A stretch of 64,000 bases of DNA from Oscillibacter sp. 1-3. Lineage in GTDB: Bacteria > Bacillota > Clostridia > Oscillospirales > Oscillospiraceae. Numbering within the stretch: position 1 is the stretch's first letter; every line of letters starts with the position of its first letter. The notes under the pieces were generated by a model that saw only the letters and a program-made list of their open reading frames with translations, did no database searches and was not told the origin of the DNA. Location: contig NZ_KE159707.1 of assembly GCF_000403435.2 (NCBI RefSeq), positions 607,607 through 671,606 of the forward strand, given 5' to 3'. The translations under genes were made by a program, and so were the position numbers. Below are positions 1 to 8,090 of this stretch, piece after piece.

Positions 1-577
1 AGCGGCCTTCCGCCCCCTGCCACAGCAGGTCGTTGGCGTCGTTGAGATTGTGGCCGCCCTTGCACAGCACGGCGCAGCCGTAGCCGTCATAGATGGCCCG
101 GGCGGCGTCCTCCATATCCCGGGCGCTCCGGATCTCCCTGCCGGACAGCAGCTCCGCCTCCGGGATGTTGGGGGTGATGACCAGCGCCTGCGGCAGCAGG
201 CGGGCTTTCAGGGCCTCCACCGCGTCCTCAGAGATCAGCCGGTCCCCGGAGGTGGCCACCATCACCGGGTCCACCACAAGGTTTTTCGCCCCGTACGCGC
301 TCAGCTTGTCCGCGATGACCTCGATCAGGGCGATGCTGGACACCATGCCCGTCTTCACCGCGTCGGGGAAGATGTCGGTGAACACGCAGTCCAGCTGCTG
401 TCCTAAAAATTCCGGGGTACACTCCACGATGCTCTTTACCCCGGTGGTGTTCTGGGCCACCAGAGCCGTGACGGCGCTCATGGCGAAGACGCCGTTGGCG
501 GTCATGGTCTTAATGTCCGCCTGAATCCCGGCGCCGCCGGTGGGGTCGGTGCCGGCAATGGTCAATGCTGTTCTCAC
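1..577 (-). CDS. thiD: Hydroxymethylpyrimidine/phosphomethylpyrimidine kinase, partial at window edge
   Basis: ThiD phosphorylates HMP and then HMP-P to give the pyrimidine half of thiamine. About 192 residues are visible and the C-terminus lies outside the window. The start is a GTG at 575-577, giving MRTALTIAGTDPTGGAGIQA, the characteristic N-terminus with the GTDPTGGAG substrate loop. Further on are DPVMVATSGDRL and a CAVLCKGGHN stretch typical of the PfkB/ribokinase-like fold. A GGAGGA ribosome site lies just upstream inside the end of thiE. The 3-nt spacing to thiE indicates one operon under the TPP riboswitch. Family identification is strong; the GTG start is inferred from the N-terminal motif. 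Confidence 0.93.
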   Translation of the reverse strand, partial: MRTALTIAGTDPTGGAGIQADIKTMTANGVFAMSAVTALVAQNTTGVKSIVECTPEFLGQQLDCVFTDIFPDAVKTGMVSSIALIEVIADKLSAYGAKNLVVDPVMVATSGDRLISEDAVEALKARLLPQALVITPNIPEAELLSGREIRSARDMEDAARAIYDGYGCAVLCKGGHNLNDANDLLWQGAEGR

Positions 578-580
578 AGG

Positions 581-1228
581 TCAGTCCTCCTCCGCAATTT
601 TGTCACAAAGCTGCCGCAGCTCCGCCGCGGCGGTCCGTACATCCGGCTGGGCGAACAGGGCGGACACCACCGCCGCGCCGTCCAGGCCGCAGTTTTTCAG
701 CTCTAAAATATTGTCCCGGGAAATGCCGCCGATGGCTACCACCGGGATGTCCACCGCCGCCGCGACGGCTCGGATGGTCTCCCGGGAGATGGGCCGGGCG
801 TCGGCCTTGGTGCCGGTGACGAAGGCCGCCCCCACGCCCAGGTAGTCGGCGCCCACCGCCTGGGCCCGCAGGGCCTCCTCCACGCTGTGGGCGGAGACGC
901 CCAGAATCCTGTCCGGCCCCAGCGCCCGGCGGGCGGAGCCCGCCTCCAGGTCCTCCTGGCCCAGGTGGACCCCGTCCGCCCCGGATCTCAGGGCGATCTC
1001 CACGCTGTCGTTGATGATGCTGACGGCCCCCTTCCGGCGGCACAGGGCCGTAAACCGCTCCGCCTCCGCCAAAAAGGCGGCCTCGTCCAAATCCTTTTCC
1101 CTCAGCTGGACGACGGACGCGCCGCCGTCAATGGCGGCCTCGATCTGGCGAAAGAGGGCGTCTTCGTCCGCCGCCCAGGTCCGGTCGGTGACGGCGTAGA
1201 GCCGCAGCTGCTCTCCGGTGATATTCAT
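581..1228 (-). CDS. thiE: Thiamine-phosphate synthase
   Basis: Cytosolic enzyme that couples HMP-PP to HET-P to form thiamine monophosphate. The 215-residue length is normal for the TIM-barrel family. Visible motifs are YAVTDR near the N-terminus, GASVVQLREKDLDE (about 35-50), INDSVEIALRSGADGVHLGQEDL (about 91-112), GVSAHS, and VAIGGISRDN, the C-terminal phosphate-binding loop. The ATG at 1226-1228 has a GGGAGGA ribosome site that directly follows the riboswitch terminator. It is the first gene after the TPP leader and lies 3 nt before thiD. Confidence 0.96.
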   Translation of the reverse strand: MNITGEQLRLYAVTDRTWAADEDALFRQIEAAIDGGASVVQLREKDLDEAAFLAEAERFTALCRRKGAVSIINDSVEIALRSGADGVHLGQEDLEAGSARRALGPDRILGVSAHSVEEALRAQAVGADYLGVGAAFVTGTKADARPISRETIRAVAAAVDIPVVAIGGISRDNILELKNCGLDGAAVVSALFAQPDVRTAAAELRQLCDKIAEED

Positions 1229-1241
1229 GCTGGCATCCTCC

Positions 1242-1281
1242 CATAAAAATACGCGGATATGCAGCGTACGGCATATCCGCG
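1242..1281 (-). terminator. Riboswitch expression-platform terminator in front of thiE
   Basis: An 11-bp perfect stem (arms at 1252-1262 and 1271-1281) is followed on the minus strand by a T-rich tract at 1242-1250. It sits between the TPP aptamer and the thiE ribosome site, the usual position of an intrinsic attenuator closed when TPP is bound. Confidence 0.85.
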
Positions 1282-1296
1282 GTTTTCCGCGCCTAT

Positions 1297-1374
1297 TTCC
1301 CTACGTTGGCATGATCCAAATCAGGTCCCGGGTCGAAGCGATGCTTCCTCTCAGCCCACGGCGGGCTCCCCTTT
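1297..1374 (-). promoter_or_regulatory. TPP (THI-box) riboswitch aptamer
   Basis: Read on the minus strand, the segment contains the conserved THI-element parts in order: GGGGAGCCCG, GGGCTGAGAGGAAGC, a GACCCGGGACCTGAT core and ATCATGCCAACGTAGGGAA. These are the invariant CUGAGA and the ACCUGAUCUGGAU..GCCANCGUAGGGAA-type strands of TPP riboswitches. It lies in the 5' leader of thiE-thiD and should reduce expression when thiamine pyrophosphate is plentiful. Confidence 0.96.
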
Positions 1375-1386
1375 TTTACGGTGTCT

Positions 1387-1415
1387 ATCATACGCCGTTT
1401 TCCTGGATTTTGCAA
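1387..1415 (-). promoter_or_regulatory. Sigma-A promoter of the thi operon
   Basis: On the minus strand a -35 TTGCAA (1410-1415) and -10 TATGAT (1387-1392) are separated by 17 bp. Transcription would start just before the TPP aptamer. Confidence 0.75.
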
Positions 1416-1513
1416 GTGTTCCTTTCCCACGGCGGCCCGCCGGAACGCTTTGCCGCCTTGCGCGAGAGGACCGGGCGGCTCCCTATGACCTGCTCTGCCG
1501 ATTTTCTGCGGCT

Positions 1514-1600
1514 GGGCCTTGTTTGATAAATGGCAAAATGCCCAGCGGCGAGAGATTTTTTTGCCGGTCAAAGCGATTTGACATTTATCAAACAGGGCCT
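1514..1600. repeat. Family A palindromic element (short form)
   Basis: An 87-bp element whose ends are inverted copies of GGCCYTGTTTGATAAATG. Its centre contains a GCGGCGAGAGATTTTTTTGCCG-like stretch. Closely related copies occur at 28695-28778 and, in a longer form, at 14039-14149, 50266-50415 and 55903-56230; half copies lie near 4850, 17704 and 28907. All copies are intergenic and have no coding potential. It looks like a REP/MITE-type repeat. Confidence 0.75.
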
Positions 1601-1621
1601 GAAGCAGACCCGCGCTTTCTC

Positions 1622-1999
1622 TTACGGTGCGCTGTCGTCGGTCATGACGCAGGGGATGCCCCGCTCCCGCAGGGCCGCCTCCATGTCGGAGGGCAGAGCC
1701 AGCTTGGCCGTCTTATAGCCCTTGTAAAAGACGCGCTTTTTGCCCCCGTCCTTCCTGACGACCCTGACCGAGAGGTTGTAGGACATCCGGTGCTCCAGCT
1801 CCCAGGAGCTGTAGTTCAGCTCCACGCGCTCAATCTGGTCAAAGGGAATGGGATAGGGAAGGCCGGTGTTGAGCACCAGGCAGTCATTCTCAAAGAAAAA
1901 CGCCCCGGCGCCAGACCTGTTCTTATACCGGCCCCGGATGACAAAGACCGCTATGACAAACCCGATCAGCACAAATAGTTTGATATAGCTGACGATCAT
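1622..1999 (-). CDS. Small membrane-anchored protein of unknown function
   Basis: I do not recognise a named family. The chosen ATG at 1997-1999 has an AAGGAGAG ribosome site 7 nt away; an in-frame ATG upstream would add 13 residues without one. The 125-residue product has one N-terminal transmembrane segment (about residues 1-20, IVSYIKLFVLIGFVIAVFVI). A basic cytoplasmic part follows with a beta-rich pattern (LVLNTGLPYPIPFDQIERVE, YNLSVRVVRKDG). This layout resembles bacterial PH-like (EbsA/YdbS-type) domains, but that is only a suggestion. It is downstream of the next gene on the same strand. Confidence 0.75.
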   Translation of the reverse strand: MIVSYIKLFVLIGFVIAVFVIRGRYKNRSGAGAFFFENDCLVLNTGLPYPIPFDQIERVELNYSSWELEHRMSYNLSVRVVRKDGGKKRVFYKGYKTAKLALPSDMEAALRERGIPCVMTDDSAP

Positions 2000-2058
2000 T
2001 GTTTCAACTCTCCTTCGCTCAACGGCATATGCCGACATATGCTATGTCTTTGGCATTC

Positions 2059-2412
2059 TCATTCCACTGTCACACGAAACCGGCATTTCTCCGCTCCGCC
2101 CAGGACTGTCTCCACGGTCTCCACTGTGACTGTCTTTCCCGGCAGCAGCGTCTCCAGAATATACGAAACGCTCTGCCGGGAGCACTCACAGTGGTCCGGG
2201 TCCCGGGTCTTTCGGGCCTCTGGGCAGACACACCGGGGATAGCCCATCTCATAGACCCGGCCCGGCTCGATGATTTCTGCAAAGAACACGTCGGTGTCTC
2301 CGTATTTCCGGTACTGCTCATCCAGCGAACAGCCGCACTCCCGAAACTGCTCCAGCTGCACAGGCAGGACCGTGTTCTTTACACAGCGAACTGCTTTTTC
2401 CCGATAGTCCAT
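2059..2412 (-). CDS. Cysteine-rich conserved protein of unknown function
   Basis: A 117-residue protein with seven cysteines, including a CVCPEARKTRDPDHCEC cluster at about 62-78. The C-terminal stretch VETVETVLGGAEKCRFRVTVE resembles the end of V4R/hydrocarbon-binding or L-2-amino-thiazoline hydrolase-like domains, in which a cysteine-rich region and a GxxxCxF motif close a small ligand pocket. It may bind a metal. It follows mutS2 after 8 nt on the same strand and may be co-transcribed. Function is unknown; the family suggestion comes from memory of similar Clostridial sequences. Confidence 0.78.
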   Translation of the reverse strand: MDYREKAVRCVKNTVLPVQLEQFRECGCSLDEQYRKYGDTDVFFAEIIEPGRVYEMGYPRCVCPEARKTRDPDHCECSRQSVSYILETLLPGKTVTVETVETVLGGAEKCRFRVTVE

Positions 2413-2420
2413 TTTTCTCC

Positions 2421-4814
2421 TTACTTCATCGTCACCACCGTGACGCCGCTCTCACCCTCGCCGTAGACCCCCAGGCGAAAGCCCTTCACGGCCCTGTTCC
2501 GCCGCAATATGTCGTGCACCGCCTTGCGCAGCGCCCCGGTGCCCTTGCCGTGGATGATGGTCACCGTCTCCAGCCTGCCCATGACGGCGGCGGAGAGGAA
2601 GTTTTCCACCACCGCCTCGGCCTCCAGGGTCTCCAGGCCCCGGATGTCCAGCTCCCGGACGGCGGAAGCCCGCAGAGCCCGGTCCGCGTTCTGGCGGATA
2701 GAGACGGCGGGATTTTTCTTCTTCGCCGCCCGCTCGTCGTCCTCGATGAGCCGGACCTCGTCCGCCTTCGCCTTCATCTTCAAAATGCCCGATTTCAACT
2801 GCAGCGTCCCGTCCTTGCCTACGGACACTACCTCCGCCGGGGTGCGGACGCCGGGGATCTCCACCAGGTCCCCCTCCCGGATGGGGCGGCTGGGCTTGGG
2901 GATGGGCTCCCCGCGGGCGTCTCGATGGCTCACGGCCTCCTCCGCCTCGTTGAGCTGACGGCGCAGGGCAGCGCGGGCCTCGTTCTCGTCGGCATTGCGC
3001 TCCATGCGGGCCTGCTGGCGGCGCATCTCCGCCAGCTCCGCGAACACCTGGTCGGCGGCGGCGCGGGCGTCCCGCAAAATGCGCTTGGCCTCCGCCTCTC
3101 CCCGGCCCCGGGCGTTCTCCTTGGCCCGCTCCATCTGCTCCCGGAATTCCCGGGCCTTGCGGGCATCCTCCTCCCGCTGGCGCAGGAGCCGGCCGGCCTC
3201 CGCCTCCCGCTTCTCCAGGGCCTGGCGCTTCTCCTCCAGCTGGGTCAGCACGTCCTCAAACCGCACGCCCTCGCCGCTGAGCTGGTCCCGGGCGGCCTCA
3301 ATCACCGCCTCCGGCAGTCCCAGCCGCCGGGAGATGGCGAAGGCGTTGGACTTGCCGGGGATGCCGATTAAAAGCCGGTAGGTGGGGCGCAGCGTCTCCA
3401 CGTCGAACTCGCAGGAGGCGTTCTCCACTCCGGCGGTGGTCATGGCGAAGGTCTTGAGCTCGGCGTAGTGGGTGGTGGCGGCAATTTTTGCCCCCGCCCG
3501 CCGCACGTGCTGGATAACGGCGATGGCCAGCGCCGCACCCTCCACCGGGTCGGTGCCCGCCCCCAGCTCGTCGAAGAGGATCAGGCTCTTTTGGTCCGCC
3601 TCCGCCAGAATGGCCACAATGTTCACCATGTGGGCGGAGAAGGTGGACAGGCTCTGTTCAATGCTCTGCTCGTCGCCGATGTCCGCCAGCACCCGCTCAT
3701 AGACGGCGATGGCGCTGCGGTCCGCCACGGGAATATGGAGGCCGCACTGGGTCATGAGGGTCAAAAGGCCCAGCGTCTTGAGGCTCACGGTCTTGCCGCC
3801 GGTGTTGGGACCGGTGATCACCAGGGTGTCAAAGGTCCCGCCCAGCTCGATGTCAATGGGCACCGCCGTCTTGGGGTCCAGCAGGGGGTGCCGGGCCTTC
3901 CGGAGATGGATCACGCCGTCCCGGCGGATCTCCGGGCGCACGCCGTCCATCTTGTAGCTCAGCTGGCCCCGGGCGAAGATCAGGTCCAGGTGGACCAGGG
4001 TGTCGTAATCCCACTGGATGGCCTCCCGGTGGGCCGCCGCCTCGGCGGAGAGCTCGGCGAGAATCCGCTCGATCTCCTTTTGCTCCTTGGCCTCCAGCTC
4101 CACATACTCGTTGTTGGCCTGGACCACCCCCATGGGCTCCACAAACACCGTGGCCCCGGTGGCGGAGATGTCGTGGACCAGTCCCGGCAGGTCCCCCTTG
4201 TGCTCCGCCTTCACCGGCACCACAAAGCGGCCGTCCCGCTGGGTGATGATGGCCTCCTGCAGGATCTTTCCATAGGTGGGGGAGGAGATGATCTTCTGTA
4301 AGATCTGGCGGCTCTTGGCCTGGGCCGCCCGCATGTGCCGCCGGATGTCCGCCAGCTCCGTGGAGGCGGCGTCGGCGACAGTGTCCTCGTCGGGGATGCA
4401 GCGCCTGATTTTCTCCTCCAAAAAGCGGTTGCCGCGCAGGGAGAGGAACAGGTGGTCAATGGCGGTCTTCTCCGCCGGTTCGTCGCCCCAATACTCCCGG
4501 GCCCGGCGGGCGGCGGTCAGAAGTCCCGCGATGGTCAAAAGCTCCCGGGTGTTCAGCCCGCCGCCCCGGTCCGCCCGGTCCAGGGCCTCCGCTACGGGCT
4601 TCACCCCGGAGAAGGAGGGGCTTCCCCGCAGGCCGATCATGGTTCTGGCGGCGTCGGTCTGGTCCAGGAGGCGAAGGACCTCCTCCGGCTCCGTCTCCGG
4701 GCGGAGGCGGAGGGCCTTTGTCCTGGCCTCGGCGCTGACCGCCTGCTCGCTCAGCAGTTGCAGCACCCGGGGCAGTTCCAGGGTGCGGATGGATTTTTCA
4801 AACAGCTCGCTCAT
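2421..4814 (-). CDS. mutS2: Endonuclease MutS2
   Basis: 797 residues, the normal length. The N-terminal part has the MutS core/clamp region. The ATPase has Walker A GPNTGGKT (335-342) and Walker B LILFDELGAGTDP (411-423). A long coiled-coil rich in Arg/Glu (about 510-640) follows, and the C-terminal Smr nuclease domain has LDIRGLETLEAE and HGKGTGALR. MutS2 suppresses recombination and, in Bacillus, rescues collided ribosomes by splitting them; it is not the mismatch-repair MutS. A strong promoter lies about 200 bp upstream. Confidence 0.96.
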   Translation of the reverse strand: MSELFEKSIRTLELPRVLQLLSEQAVSAEARTKALRLRPETEPEEVLRLLDQTDAARTMIGLRGSPSFSGVKPVAEALDRADRGGGLNTRELLTIAGLLTAARRAREYWGDEPAEKTAIDHLFLSLRGNRFLEEKIRRCIPDEDTVADAASTELADIRRHMRAAQAKSRQILQKIISSPTYGKILQEAIITQRDGRFVVPVKAEHKGDLPGLVHDISATGATVFVEPMGVVQANNEYVELEAKEQKEIERILAELSAEAAAHREAIQWDYDTLVHLDLIFARGQLSYKMDGVRPEIRRDGVIHLRKARHPLLDPKTAVPIDIELGGTFDTLVITGPNTGGKTVSLKTLGLLTLMTQCGLHIPVADRSAIAVYERVLADIGDEQSIEQSLSTFSAHMVNIVAILAEADQKSLILFDELGAGTDPVEGAALAIAVIQHVRRAGAKIAATTHYAELKTFAMTTAGVENASCEFDVETLRPTYRLLIGIPGKSNAFAISRRLGLPEAVIEAARDQLSGEGVRFEDVLTQLEEKRQALEKREAEAGRLLRQREEDARKAREFREQMERAKENARGRGEAEAKRILRDARAAADQVFAELAEMRRQQARMERNADENEARAALRRQLNEAEEAVSHRDARGEPIPKPSRPIREGDLVEIPGVRTPAEVVSVGKDGTLQLKSGILKMKAKADEVRLIEDDERAAKKKNPAVSIRQNADRALRASAVRELDIRGLETLEAEAVVENFLSAAVMGRLETVTIIHGKGTGALRKAVHDILRRNRAVKGFRLGVYGEGESGVTVVTMK

Positions 4815-5229
4815 CGCTCGCTCCTCCTGTCAGGCGGTGTTTTTGGGGTCTTGCTTGATAAATGTCCAGCGGCCCGTTGTCAGCAGTTTTGAAGATAGCT
4901 GCGGGCGTTTTGGCGGTCCTGAAACAGACTCTGAAAGCCGCTGCGGCTCTCCCGGATTCAACACGTCTGCATATCCCGGCCCTCCGTGCTCCGACCGCTG
5001 CTCTGCTGCGACTAAAGTATATCACCAATATGACGGACATTCAACCTTCGATTTGCGCGCCGCAGGCAGTTCATTCACCCTCGATCCGTCATATCTCCGC
5101 CGCAGATTCAGTTTTGGAAAACTGCCATAAGTATGCTGCTCTGGTGAGTTTTTGGCAAATGGGAGAAACGGCGTTTTTTTCACGCAAAGGCGGCCATACT
5201 ATCCCCATGCCGAAAAGGAGTGACTGATT
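4815..5229. other. Intergenic region between mutS2 and a divergent small gene
   Basis: No convincing gene. It holds a half copy of the family A repeat near 4850-4890 (CTTGATAAATG end), the mutS2 promoter at 5016-5044, and the ribosome site of the rightward small gene at its right end. Confidence 0.6.
5016..5044 (-). promoter_or_regulatory. Promoter for mutS2
   Basis: Minus-strand -35 TTGAAT (5039-5044) and -10 TATACT (5016-5021) with a 17-bp spacer. It gives a leader of roughly 200 nt before mutS2. Confidence 0.65.
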
Positions 5230-5409
5230 ATGAAGACATGTACCGGATTTTGGGTCGGTATGAGCGCTGGCCTGATGGCCGGCGCCGCTGTGGGGATGAT
5301 GACGCCCCACGGCAGGGATTCCATGAAAACGCAGGTGGGTAAGAGTATCCACAAGCTGGGTGTCGCCGTGGACCACGCCGTGGACAACATCGTCTCTGAA
5401 ATGCGCTGA
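5230..5409 (+). CDS. Small YtxH-like protein (59 aa)
   Basis: The 59-residue product has a glycine/alanine/methionine-rich hydrophobic stretch near the N-terminus (FWVGMSAGLMAGAAVGMMTP). An amphipathic C-terminal half follows (GKSIHKLGVAVDHAVDNIVSEM). This matches small YtxH/gas-vesicle-GvpP-like Firmicutes proteins in layout. Support comes from an AAAAGGAG ribosome site 9 nt before the ATG and a strong terminator 14 nt after the stop. It is probably membrane-associated. Function unknown. Confidence 0.8.
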   Translation: MKTCTGFWVGMSAGLMAGAAVGMMTPHGRDSMKTQVGKSIHKLGVAVDHAVDNIVSEMR

Positions 5410-5423
5410 AAATACGGCGAATG

Positions 5424-5455
5424 AAAAGGCGGAGGGCAAAAGCCCTCCGCCTTTT
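5424..5455 (+). terminator. Rho-independent terminator after the 59-aa gene
   Basis: Perfect 14-bp stem (AAAAGGCGGAGGGC with its complement) around a 4-nt AAAA loop, ending in TTTT. It is also usable in the other direction for the converging DUF3788 gene. Confidence 0.9.
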
Positions 5456-5525
5456 GCCGCAGAAGCCGCCTGAAGCGGGCATGCGTCCCGCTCCCCGGAG
5501 AGGGCAAACGGGAGCTGCATGATTC

Positions 5526-5939
5526 TTAGGGTCTGTTCGGCTTTCTCTTGATTCTCAACAGTTTGATGAAATCATGAAACAAAGAAGTATCCACCGGCTC
5601 AAACATGATCCATTTCCCGTCATGGTAGGTCTGCGCTTTATCATATATTTCCTGAACCTCTTTTGCGTAATTCTCTCTGTCCTCCTCAAATTTTAACCGT
5701 TCGTCCTTCCCTAAGATAACCATAAAACCTATGCAGTTTTCTCTTGCATACAGCGCGCACAGCGTCTTACCGCCCCGGCGGTATTTATATTCATACTTCC
5801 ACGCTTTACCGCCTTTGCCCCACAGCCGCTCCATATCATATCTTTCATCAATGAAAGCGCACAGCGTGCTCCATACGTCATATAGAGATTCCCCAACTAA
5901 AGCTGTCATCTCCTCTTTGTTCGGTATCGTATCAAGCAT
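5526..5939 (-). CDS. DUF3788 family protein
   Basis: 137 residues with the DUF3788 hallmarks GKAWKYEYKYRRGGKTLCAL (44-63) and GFMVILGKDERLKFEEDR. Members are small cytosolic proteins of unknown function, common in gut anaerobes and often horizontally exchanged. The gene is visibly AT-richer than its neighbours, consistent with acquisition. An AGGAGGGCT ribosome site precedes the ATG. Confidence 0.85.
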   Translation of the reverse strand: MLDTIPNKEEMTALVGESLYDVWSTLCAFIDERYDMERLWGKGGKAWKYEYKYRRGGKTLCALYARENCIGFMVILGKDERLKFEEDRENYAKEVQEIYDKAQTYHDGKWIMFEPVDTSLFHDFIKLLRIKRKPNRP

Positions 5940-6101
5940 ATCAGCCCTCCTGTATCATTTCAAATTTGACGCCTGAAATTATATCACAGCCAATTTTCCC
6001 TTTCAAGCCGCAGCTGGCGGGACCGCCCCGGCGCTTCACCGCTCTGTGCCAAAATGCTCCCCCCCCCCAAAAAAAATTTTCCGGAATTTTTGCAATCTCC
6101 C

Positions 6102-6129
6102 TTGACACGCCGTTCATACTGTGTATACT
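6102..6129 (+). promoter_or_regulatory. Promoter of the GntR/ABC operon
   Basis: -35 TTGACA (6102-6107) and -10 TATACT (6124-6129) with a 16-bp spacer, both consensus. The -10 overlaps the operator palindrome. Confidence 0.88.
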
Positions 6130-6143
6130 GTATATGTACAGTA
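6126..6143. promoter_or_regulatory. Palindromic operator, likely autoregulatory GntR site
   Basis: TACTGTA-TATG-TACAGTA is a perfect 7-bp inverted repeat overlapping the -10 and the transcription start of the operon whose first gene is a YtrA-type GntR regulator. YtrA-family regulators normally repress their own operon through such sites. Binding by this protein is inferred. Confidence 0.75.
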
Positions 6144-6161
6144 CGAACGGGGGGTGATTCC

Positions 6162-6536
6162 ATGGAGCTCATCATCCGCAATGTCACCAACCAGCCCATC
6201 TACGACCAGATTTACTCCCAGATCAAGGCCCAGATCATCGCCGGGCAGCTGGGCCCCGGGGAGGCCCTGCCCTCCATCCGGGCCCTGGCCAAGGATCTGA
6301 AAATCTCCGTCATCACCACCAAGCGGGCCTACGACGAGCTGGAGGCCGAGGGCCTCATCGACACCGTGGCCGGCAAGGGCTGCTTTGTGGCGGAGAAGAA
6401 TCTGGACCTGATCCGGGAGCAGCAGCTGCGGGAGCTGGAGAGCCATCTCTCCGCCGCCGCAGAGCTGGCAAAACACTGCGATCTCTCATGCGAGCAGCTG
6501 CACAAAATGCTGCGCATTCTGTCAGAGGAGGAATGA
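6162..6536 (+). CDS. GntR-family transcriptional regulator, YtrA subfamily
   Basis: 124 residues. The N-terminal winged helix shows the GntR signature QPIYDQIYSQIKAQIIAGQLGPGEALPS (split here across 12-39) and a recognition helix SVITTKRAYDELEAEGLI. The C-terminal tail is short and lacks the large effector domain, which defines the YtrA subfamily. These regulators sit at the head of ABC-transporter operons and respond to cell-wall antibiotics or other envelope stress in studied species. A consensus promoter with a palindrome lies directly upstream. The next gene starts 3 nt after the stop. Confidence 0.93.
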   Translation: MELIIRNVTNQPIYDQIYSQIKAQIIAGQLGPGEALPSIRALAKDLKISVITTKRAYDELEAEGLIDTVAGKGCFVAEKNLDLIREQQLRELESHLSAAAELAKHCDLSCEQLHKMLRILSEEE

Positions 6537-6538
6537 AC

Positions 6539-7393
6539 ATGAATGCCATTGAACTGAATCACATCTGCAAATCCTTCGGCAGCTTTGCCATCCAGGACCT
6601 GAATTTGACGGTGCCCAGCGGCACCATCTGCGGCCTGGTGGGGGAGAACGGCGCCGGAAAGTCCACCACCATCCGCCTTCTCATGGGAGCCCTGCGGCCC
6701 GACAGCGGCACCGCCTCCGTGCTGGGCACGGACGCCTCCTCTCCGGAGTTTGTCCGGATCAGGGAGGACGTGGGCGTGGTACTGGACGAGGCCCACTTTC
6801 CCGAGACGCTGAACGCCCTCCAGGTGGGGAAGATCATGGCGGACACCTACCGCCAGTGGGAGCCGGCTGTCTACGAGGGCTGCTTAAAGCGCTTCGATCT
6901 GCCGGAGAGGAAGCCCTTCAAGGACTTCTCCCGGGGCATGACCATGAAGCTGGCCATCGCCGCCGCATTGAGCCACCGGCCAAAGCTCCTGGTGCTGGAC
7001 GAGGCCACCAGCGGCCTGGACCCCATCGTCCGGGACGAGGTGCTGGAGATCTTCAACGAGTTCACCCGGGAGGAGGACCACTCCATCCTGATCTCCTCCC
7101 ACATCGTCAGCGACCTGGAGAAGCTGTGCGACTACATCGCATTCCTCCACCAGGGGCGGCTGCTGTTCTGCGAGGAGAAGGACCGGCTGCTGGAGGACTA
7201 CGGCGTGTTCGTAGGCACTGCGGAGCAGGCGGAGAGCCTTCTGCCGGAGGCCGTGGCGGGCCGGGAGGCAAGGGACTACGGCGGCGTCCGGGCGCTGGTG
7301 CGGCGGAGTATGGTGCCGGAGAGCCTGGCCCTGGAGCGGCCAACCGTTGAGGAGATCATCCTCTTTATTGTGAAAGGAGCGGAGAAGAGATGA
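6539..7393 (+). CDS. ABC transporter ATP-binding protein (YtrB-like)
   Basis: 284 residues from the ATG at 6539, which has an AGGAGG site 7 nt away; an ATG 6 nt upstream overlaps the ribosome site. Walker A GENGAGKST (near 38-46), the LSGGQ-equivalent region FSRGMTMKLAIA, Walker B LLVLDEATSGLDP and an H-loop SSHIVSDLEKL are all present. The degenerate signature motif FSRGM is typical of YtrB/EcsA-like export ATPases. It probably powers the small permease encoded next, with which it overlaps by 4 nt. Confidence 0.93.
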   Translation: MNAIELNHICKSFGSFAIQDLNLTVPSGTICGLVGENGAGKSTTIRLLMGALRPDSGTASVLGTDASSPEFVRIREDVGVVLDEAHFPETLNALQVGKIMADTYRQWEPAVYEGCLKRFDLPERKPFKDFSRGMTMKLAIAAALSHRPKLLVLDEATSGLDPIVRDEVLEIFNEFTREEDHSILISSHIVSDLEKLCDYIAFLHQGRLLFCEEKDRLLEDYGVFVGTAEQAESLLPEAVAGREARDYGGVRALVRRSMVPESLALERPTVEEIILFIVKGAEKR

Positions 7394-7977
7394 AAGCCCT
7401 GATCCGAAAGGACTTCTATGTGCTGTGGAAGCAGATGCGGATTTTCATTCTGCTGGTTCTGGTGTTTTTCTTCTTCCAGGGGAGTTTTGGCAGCGTGTTC
7501 ATCGTCATCTGGTGCGCCATGCTGCCCTACACGGCCCTGGCCTACGACGAGCGGTGCAAGTGGGACCAGCTTGCGGCCATGATGCCCTATTCCAACCGGG
7601 ACATGGTGCTGAGCAAATACGTGCTGGGCTGGCTCTGCGCCGGCGCGGCCAGCGTTCTCTCCCTGGCGGCCCAGGCCGTTTTGAAAAACGGGGACTTCCG
7701 CGTCATTCTGCTGAGCTTCTGCGCCAGCGTGTGCGTCCTGGCCATCACGCTGCCTCTGATGCTCCGCTTCGGCGTGGAGCGGGGGCGCATGGGGATGTTC
7801 CTGATGATCTTCCTGGTCTGCGGCGGAGCCGGCATCCTTGCGGAGGCGGCTGCCCCCGACTCCGCGGCAGCGCTCCGTCTCCTGCCTGCGGCGGCAGTCC
7901 TGGGCCCCGTCGCCGCGGCGGTTCTGACGGCTGTCTCCATTCCGGTGTCCCTGCGGCTGTACGCTGCCCGGCGGTGA
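7390..7977 (+). CDS. ABC-2 type permease, membrane subunit
   Basis: 195 residues with about six hydrophobic segments, starting LIRKDFYVLWKQMRIFILLVLVFF. This is the usual opening of ABC-2 permeases of the YtrC/bacitracin-export type: a short amphipathic elbow helix, then the first membrane span. The ATGA overlap with the ATPase gene fixes the start and indicates translational coupling. The substrate is unknown. The family links to peptide antibiotic response are by analogy. Confidence 0.85.
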   Translation: MKALIRKDFYVLWKQMRIFILLVLVFFFFQGSFGSVFIVIWCAMLPYTALAYDERCKWDQLAAMMPYSNRDMVLSKYVLGWLCAGAASVLSLAAQAVLKNGDFRVILLSFCASVCVLAITLPLMLRFGVERGRMGMFLMIFLVCGGAGILAEAAAPDSAAALRLLPAAAVLGPVAAAVLTAVSIPVSLRLYAARR

Positions 7978-7988
7978 GGAGGCGTACT

Positions 7989-8090
7989 ATGACAGAAGAG
8001 AGGAAACAAACGGACCTCACCCCATTGGATTTTGCGGCCCTGCTGACCCTGCTGGGCCAGTCTCTGCTGCGGGAAAAGGAGAAGAGATGA
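7989..8090 (+). CDS. Small protein of 33 residues in the ABC operon
   Basis: The product starts MTEERKQTDLTPLDFAALLT and ends in a basic EKEKR. A GGTGAGGAGG ribosome site precedes the ATG. The stop overlaps the next start in an ATGA arrangement, so it is translated within the operon if at all. The middle is an amphipathic helix (LDFAALLTLLGQSLL). No family recognised. Confidence 0.6.
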   Translation: MTEERKQTDLTPLDFAALLTLLGQSLLREKEKR